The notes under the pieces were generated by a model, which did no database searches, was not told where the DNA came from, and saw nothing but the letters and a program-made list of their open reading frames with translations. 64,000 bases of DNA from Cytophagales bacterium (GTDB lineage Bacteria; Bacteroidota; Bacteroidia; Cytophagales; Cyclobacteriaceae): contig JAWPMT010000004.1 in the NCBI GenBank assembly GCA_033344775.1, positions 1,550,001-1,614,000 on the forward strand, in the 5' to 3' direction. Positions 61,570 through 64,000 of this stretch are shown in pieces (position 1 is the stretch's first letter; each line of letters opens with the position of its first letter). Made by a program: the position numbers and the translations under genes.

Positions 61570-61975
61570 TTAGTAATCCCTCTTATCAAGGGGGCTAGGG
61601 GGATTCGAAGCTTTCCAGACTTCAATGAAATGATATATTTCGCCTAGAACAAAGGTCATAATAAATTTCACATCCAGATCGTCAAAACGGAGGAATGACA
61701 CCCCCATTTGTTCCAAAAGGTTTTGTCTTCTCTCATCTCCAATCGATGCCTGGTCATGAACATGACTCTCTCCGTCCACTTCAATCACAAGATTTAGCTT
61801 CTTACAATAGAAATCAACAATATAGTTATCTATTGGTTTTTGACGATTGAATTTGAATCCTTTAACCTGGGCAGCCCTCAATTCATTCCCAAAGTAAAAC
61901 TTCGGAATATGTGCTATTATTCCTTAGCTGTCTTGAAAACTCCTTAAGGTTTTTGTTATAGGGTAAGTAATACAC
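61570..61975 (-). pseudogene. DUF559-type endonuclease gene broken by a single-base frameshift
   Basis: The downstream part (start 61881) encodes the DUF559 core of VSR-like endonucleases: KGFKFNRQKPIDNYIVDFYC and LVIEVDGESHVHDQA. Upstream of a G run (61888-61890), the other frame (from a GTG at 61975) encodes the N-terminal part YLPYNKNLKEFSRQLRNN and EVLLW. Removing one G joins them as LLW-NEL-RAAQ, the normal family sequence, so a one-base insertion (or a sequencing error) splits the gene. The C-terminus ends in PPSPLDKRDY, encoded by a copy of the CCCCCTT-type repeat, and another copy (62017-62056) lies upstream. Typical family length is about 115-130 residues, so the fused gene would be complete. 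Confidence 0.75.
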
Positions 61976-62016
61976 GTTATTCTGAAAGTTGTTTGAATCG
62001 TAATTTGATAAGAATC

Positions 62017-62056
62017 CCCCACCCTTTCCGGGCACCCCCTTTCAAGGGGGACTCCT
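62017..62056. repeat. CCCCCTTTCAAGGGGG repeat upstream of the DUF559 gene
   Basis: CCCCCTTTCAAGGGGG (62035-62050) preceded by a CCCACCC-rich stretch, matching the repeat copies at 44268-44312 and 44756-44803. With the copy encoded in the 3' end of the endonuclease gene (about 61574-61603), it flanks that gene on both sides. Confidence 0.6.
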
Positions 62057-62146
62057 TTAAATTGAACGACAAATTCTGTTAATTTTTAATGGGATCGGAA
62101 TCTTACCTTTCAAAATATTGTATTCTTGATGACTGAATAAAGAAGC

Positions 62147-62758
62147 ATGGCTGAGAAACAACGAAAAATTTCCAAAGAAGCACGTGAATGGATCATCCTG
62201 ATCGCAGTAGGATCGTTCCTTTATTTCACAGGGCTTCATACGACCGTGATCGGCACCTTGCAGCGGGGGATTCTGGCCACAGGCATCATGCAACCTTCAC
62301 TGGAGCAGGAGATGAAAAAGGCCTCATATGATCTTTTACTGGAAGACATGGAAGGCAACCAAGTGTCCTTGTCTTCTTTGAAAGGCAAAACCATCTTCAT
62401 GAACCTATGGGCTACCTGGTGTGCACCCTGTGTCGCGGAAATGCCCGACATAAACGGGCTGTACGAGCAAATGAATGGTGAAGTAGCTTTTGTCATGCTT
62501 TCAAGGGATGAAGATGAGGCTAAAGCCAGGAACTGGATTTTACGCAAAGGCTATGATTTTCCAGTCTACTTTCAACGTTCGGCCATGCCTCCACAATATC
62601 AGACCGGTTCTATCCCGACTACTTTCGTCATTTCCCCTAAAGGCAACATTACTGTAACGCGTTCGGGTATGGCCAAATACGATACGGAGGAATTTAGGAA
62701 TTATTTGGCTTCTCTCAACTCAGACGACCTGCTCAATCCCAATTTAACTGACCGCTAG
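62147..62758 (+). CDS. TlpA-like thioredoxin-family protein, membrane-anchored
   Basis: A 203-residue thioredoxin-fold protein. An N-terminal hydrophobic segment (WIILIAVGSFLYFTGL) anchors it in the membrane with the catalytic domain outside the cytoplasm. The active site is WATWCAPC within KGKTIFMNLWATWCAPCVAE, and the cis-Pro loop is visible as TGSIPTTFVI. Such TlpA/ResA-type proteins reduce disulfides or support redox chemistry in the envelope. The start at 62147 follows a short leader; the 3' end overlaps the convergent ureohydrolase gene by 26 bp. Confidence 0.88.
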   Translation: MAEKQRKISKEAREWIILIAVGSFLYFTGLHTTVIGTLQRGILATGIMQPSLEQEMKKASYDLLLEDMEGNQVSLSSLKGKTIFMNLWATWCAPCVAEMPDINGLYEQMNGEVAFVMLSRDEDEAKARNWILRKGYDFPVYFQRSAMPPQYQTGSIPTTFVISPKGNITVTRSGMAKYDTEEFRNYLASLNSDDLLNPNLTDR

Positions 62759-63755
62759 AAAGTCCCAGGTAGGTACACAATCTATAAAGGATACGCGCCC
62801 CTACATTCGCATCCCACTCATTTTCCCCTGGACCTACTTCTGACAGGTCAAATCCAATGATCTCTTTACCGGATCTGGCTACTGCTCGTAATAAATAATC
62901 GGCTTCTTCGAATGTAAGTCCTCCAGGAACTGGAGTACCCGCATTAGGACATAGAAAAGGCTGCAACCCATCGATATCAAAACTGATATAAACCCGATCG
63001 GGTAACGTTGCAATGATTTGCTCCACCCAATCATGCCAGGAATGCCCCTGCATCATACCGGCTTTCACCTGATCGTCATAAAAGACATGGATCGGATTTT
63101 CGGACTGCTTGATGAAATTCACTTCCTCCTCGCAATAATCCCGGATACCTACTTGCGTGATCGACTGAATTCTTTCTAATCGAATGGCATTGTACATGAT
63201 TGAGGCATGGGAAAATTCGAATCCTTCATAAGCTTGTCTCAAGTCCATGTGTGCATCAATCTGCAGTATACCAAAACTCTGTTGATCACTCAAAGCCTTT
63301 ATCAAACCCAGCGGAGTAGAGTGATCACCTCCTAGAAAAGCGACCTTTTTTCCTCTGTCCAACCAGGTACTGGCCAAATCATGGCCATGCAAAAACATTT
63401 CCTGGCAAGCCTGGTTGACCATCCTAAGTTGATTAGAATCAACTGGCTTGTCTTGCTCAAGCTCATCAATGATGGCTTCGGCCAATTGACGACTTTGAAT
63501 GTTGTCTTTCTCAAACAATAAATTCTCAACCATTGCCACGGGGTAAGACCAGGGTCTTTCCACCCCATAAAGCTCAAAATCCAATTGAACAGAAGCATCC
63601 AAAATGGCCTTTGGCCCCAAAGCTGTACCTGCTCCATAAGAAACGGTAACATCCCATGGCATCGGAATAATGATCAGGTCGGCATCTTCTGGTTGATAAG
63701 GAAAACCAAACAGACTGCCTTTTATGCCTACTCCTGACGGATCAAAATCGACCAT
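62733..63755 (-). CDS. Agmatinase/arginase-family ureohydrolase
   Basis: A 340-residue enzyme, taking the ATG at 63755 (the alternative TTG one codon earlier would also be possible). The family's dimanganese signature motifs are present: GGDHSTP (first histidine), ILQIDAHMDLR (DAHxD) and ISFDIDGLQP (SxDxD). Members hydrolyse agmatine, arginine or formiminoglutamate; the N-terminal pattern LFGFPYQPEDADLIIIPMPW resembles agmatinase-like proteins of Bacteroidota, but substrate cannot be decided from sequence. The start overlaps the stop codon of the sixA-like gene (TGATG), so both are translationally coupled. Confidence 0.9.
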   Translation of the reverse strand: MVDFDPSGVGIKGSLFGFPYQPEDADLIIIPMPWDVTVSYGAGTALGPKAILDASVQLDFELYGVERPWSYPVAMVENLLFEKDNIQSRQLAEAIIDELEQDKPVDSNQLRMVNQACQEMFLHGHDLASTWLDRGKKVAFLGGDHSTPLGLIKALSDQQSFGILQIDAHMDLRQAYEGFEFSHASIMYNAIRLERIQSITQVGIRDYCEEEVNFIKQSENPIHVFYDDQVKAGMMQGHSWHDWVEQIIATLPDRVYISFDIDGLQPFLCPNAGTPVPGGLTFEEADYLLRAVARSGKEIIGFDLSEVGPGENEWDANVGARILYRLCTYLGLSSGQLNWD

Positions 63756-64000
63756 CAACTGATCTCTCTTGGAGAAACGTAGCGATCCAGGTTCCCGGTT
63801 TTCTCACTTGCTTCAGCCCAATCAAAGTCGGAGAATGTAATGATGGCCATACTTCCAGGTTCCATGTTGACAACTGGAGATCCTGTGAGGTACTCTGCGA
63901 GGTAAGTAATGGAAGGATTGTGGGCCACCATCATCGCCCCATTGATATCATCGGAAATGGCATTAACCGTCCTTAAAAAAGTCCGCACCGAAGCTTCATA
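63755..64000 (-). CDS. SixA-like histidine phosphatase, truncated by the window edge
   Basis: Only the C-terminal part of about 81 residues is in the window, and the frame is open to base 64000. The conserved VAHNPSITYLAEYLTG segment is the second catalytic histidine region of SixA phosphohistidine phosphatases (compare GHNP), followed by the usual hydrophobic strands (SMAIITFSDFDW). The family dephosphorylates phosphohistidine in phosphorelay proteins. It lies directly upstream of the ureohydrolase gene, with the TGATG overlap. Confidence 0.85.
   Translation of the reverse strand, partial: YEASVRTFLRTVNAISDDINGAMMVAHNPSITYLAEYLTGSPVVNMEPGSMAIITFSDFDWAEASEKTGNLDRYVSPREIS

Noticed and set aside
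1-64000. tRNA, rRNA or riboswitch genes
   Set aside because: I looked through the intergenic gaps for tRNA arms, conserved RNA motifs and long structured leaders and found none; a covariance-model search would be needed to exclude small RNAs.

Overview
The window is about 64 kb of a Bacteroidota chromosome, most likely a marine Cytophagales-type bacterium. The clues are Bacteroidota lipoproteins, DUF2911 and SixA-type proteins, LytS/LytR-type two-component systems in place of classical HisKA kinases, promoter-like TAnnTT(T)G boxes, and three very large secreted proteins ending in type IX secretion (T9SS) type-A sorting domains with a YPNP motif. No T9SS machinery, rRNA, tRNA, CRISPR array, prophage or transposase was recognised.

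Layout. 1-7.8 kb: end of a chemotaxis receptor, two small lipoproteins, a LytS/LytTR two-component pair, a DUF2911/TPR exported protein with an alpha/beta hydrolase, and two unrecognised proteins. 8-15.5 kb (minus strand): a TPR sensor kinase, a LytTR regulator and a 1570-residue T9SS cargo; LytTR-like direct repeats lie between regulator and cargo. 15.6-19.7 kb: an outer-membrane-type protein, a DinB protein, a small membrane protein, and a BlaI/M56 pair preceded by operator-like repeats on a 20-bp period. 20-25.9 kb: a conserved protein of unknown function, a Roco GTPase (LRR-Roc-COR) and rsmE. 26-44.3 kb: a phased CATG repeat array, a 4593-residue T9SS cargo made of six lectin-like/Calx-beta modules, and a second Roco GTPase. 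44.8-56.1 kb: a T9SS cargo of about 3771 residues made largely of thrombospondin type-3-like Asp repeats. 56.6-64 kb: a lipoprotein/exported-protein pair, tex, a frameshifted DUF559 endonuclease gene, a TlpA-like thioredoxin, an agmatinase-family ureohydrolase and the end of a sixA-like gene.

The main theme is cell-surface construction and its control: three giant secreted proteins, one probably under its own kinase/LytTR circuit and another bracketed by two paralogous Roco GTPases. Intergenic regions carry several families of palindromic repeats: CGTCATTCC elements, CCCCCTT/AAGGGGG hairpins, a 42-bp palindrome at 40501-40542, and the CATG array. That array (25986-26445) is the strangest signal: CATG recurs every 20-21 bp for over 400 bp in two arms of opposite orientation around 26241, between convergent genes.
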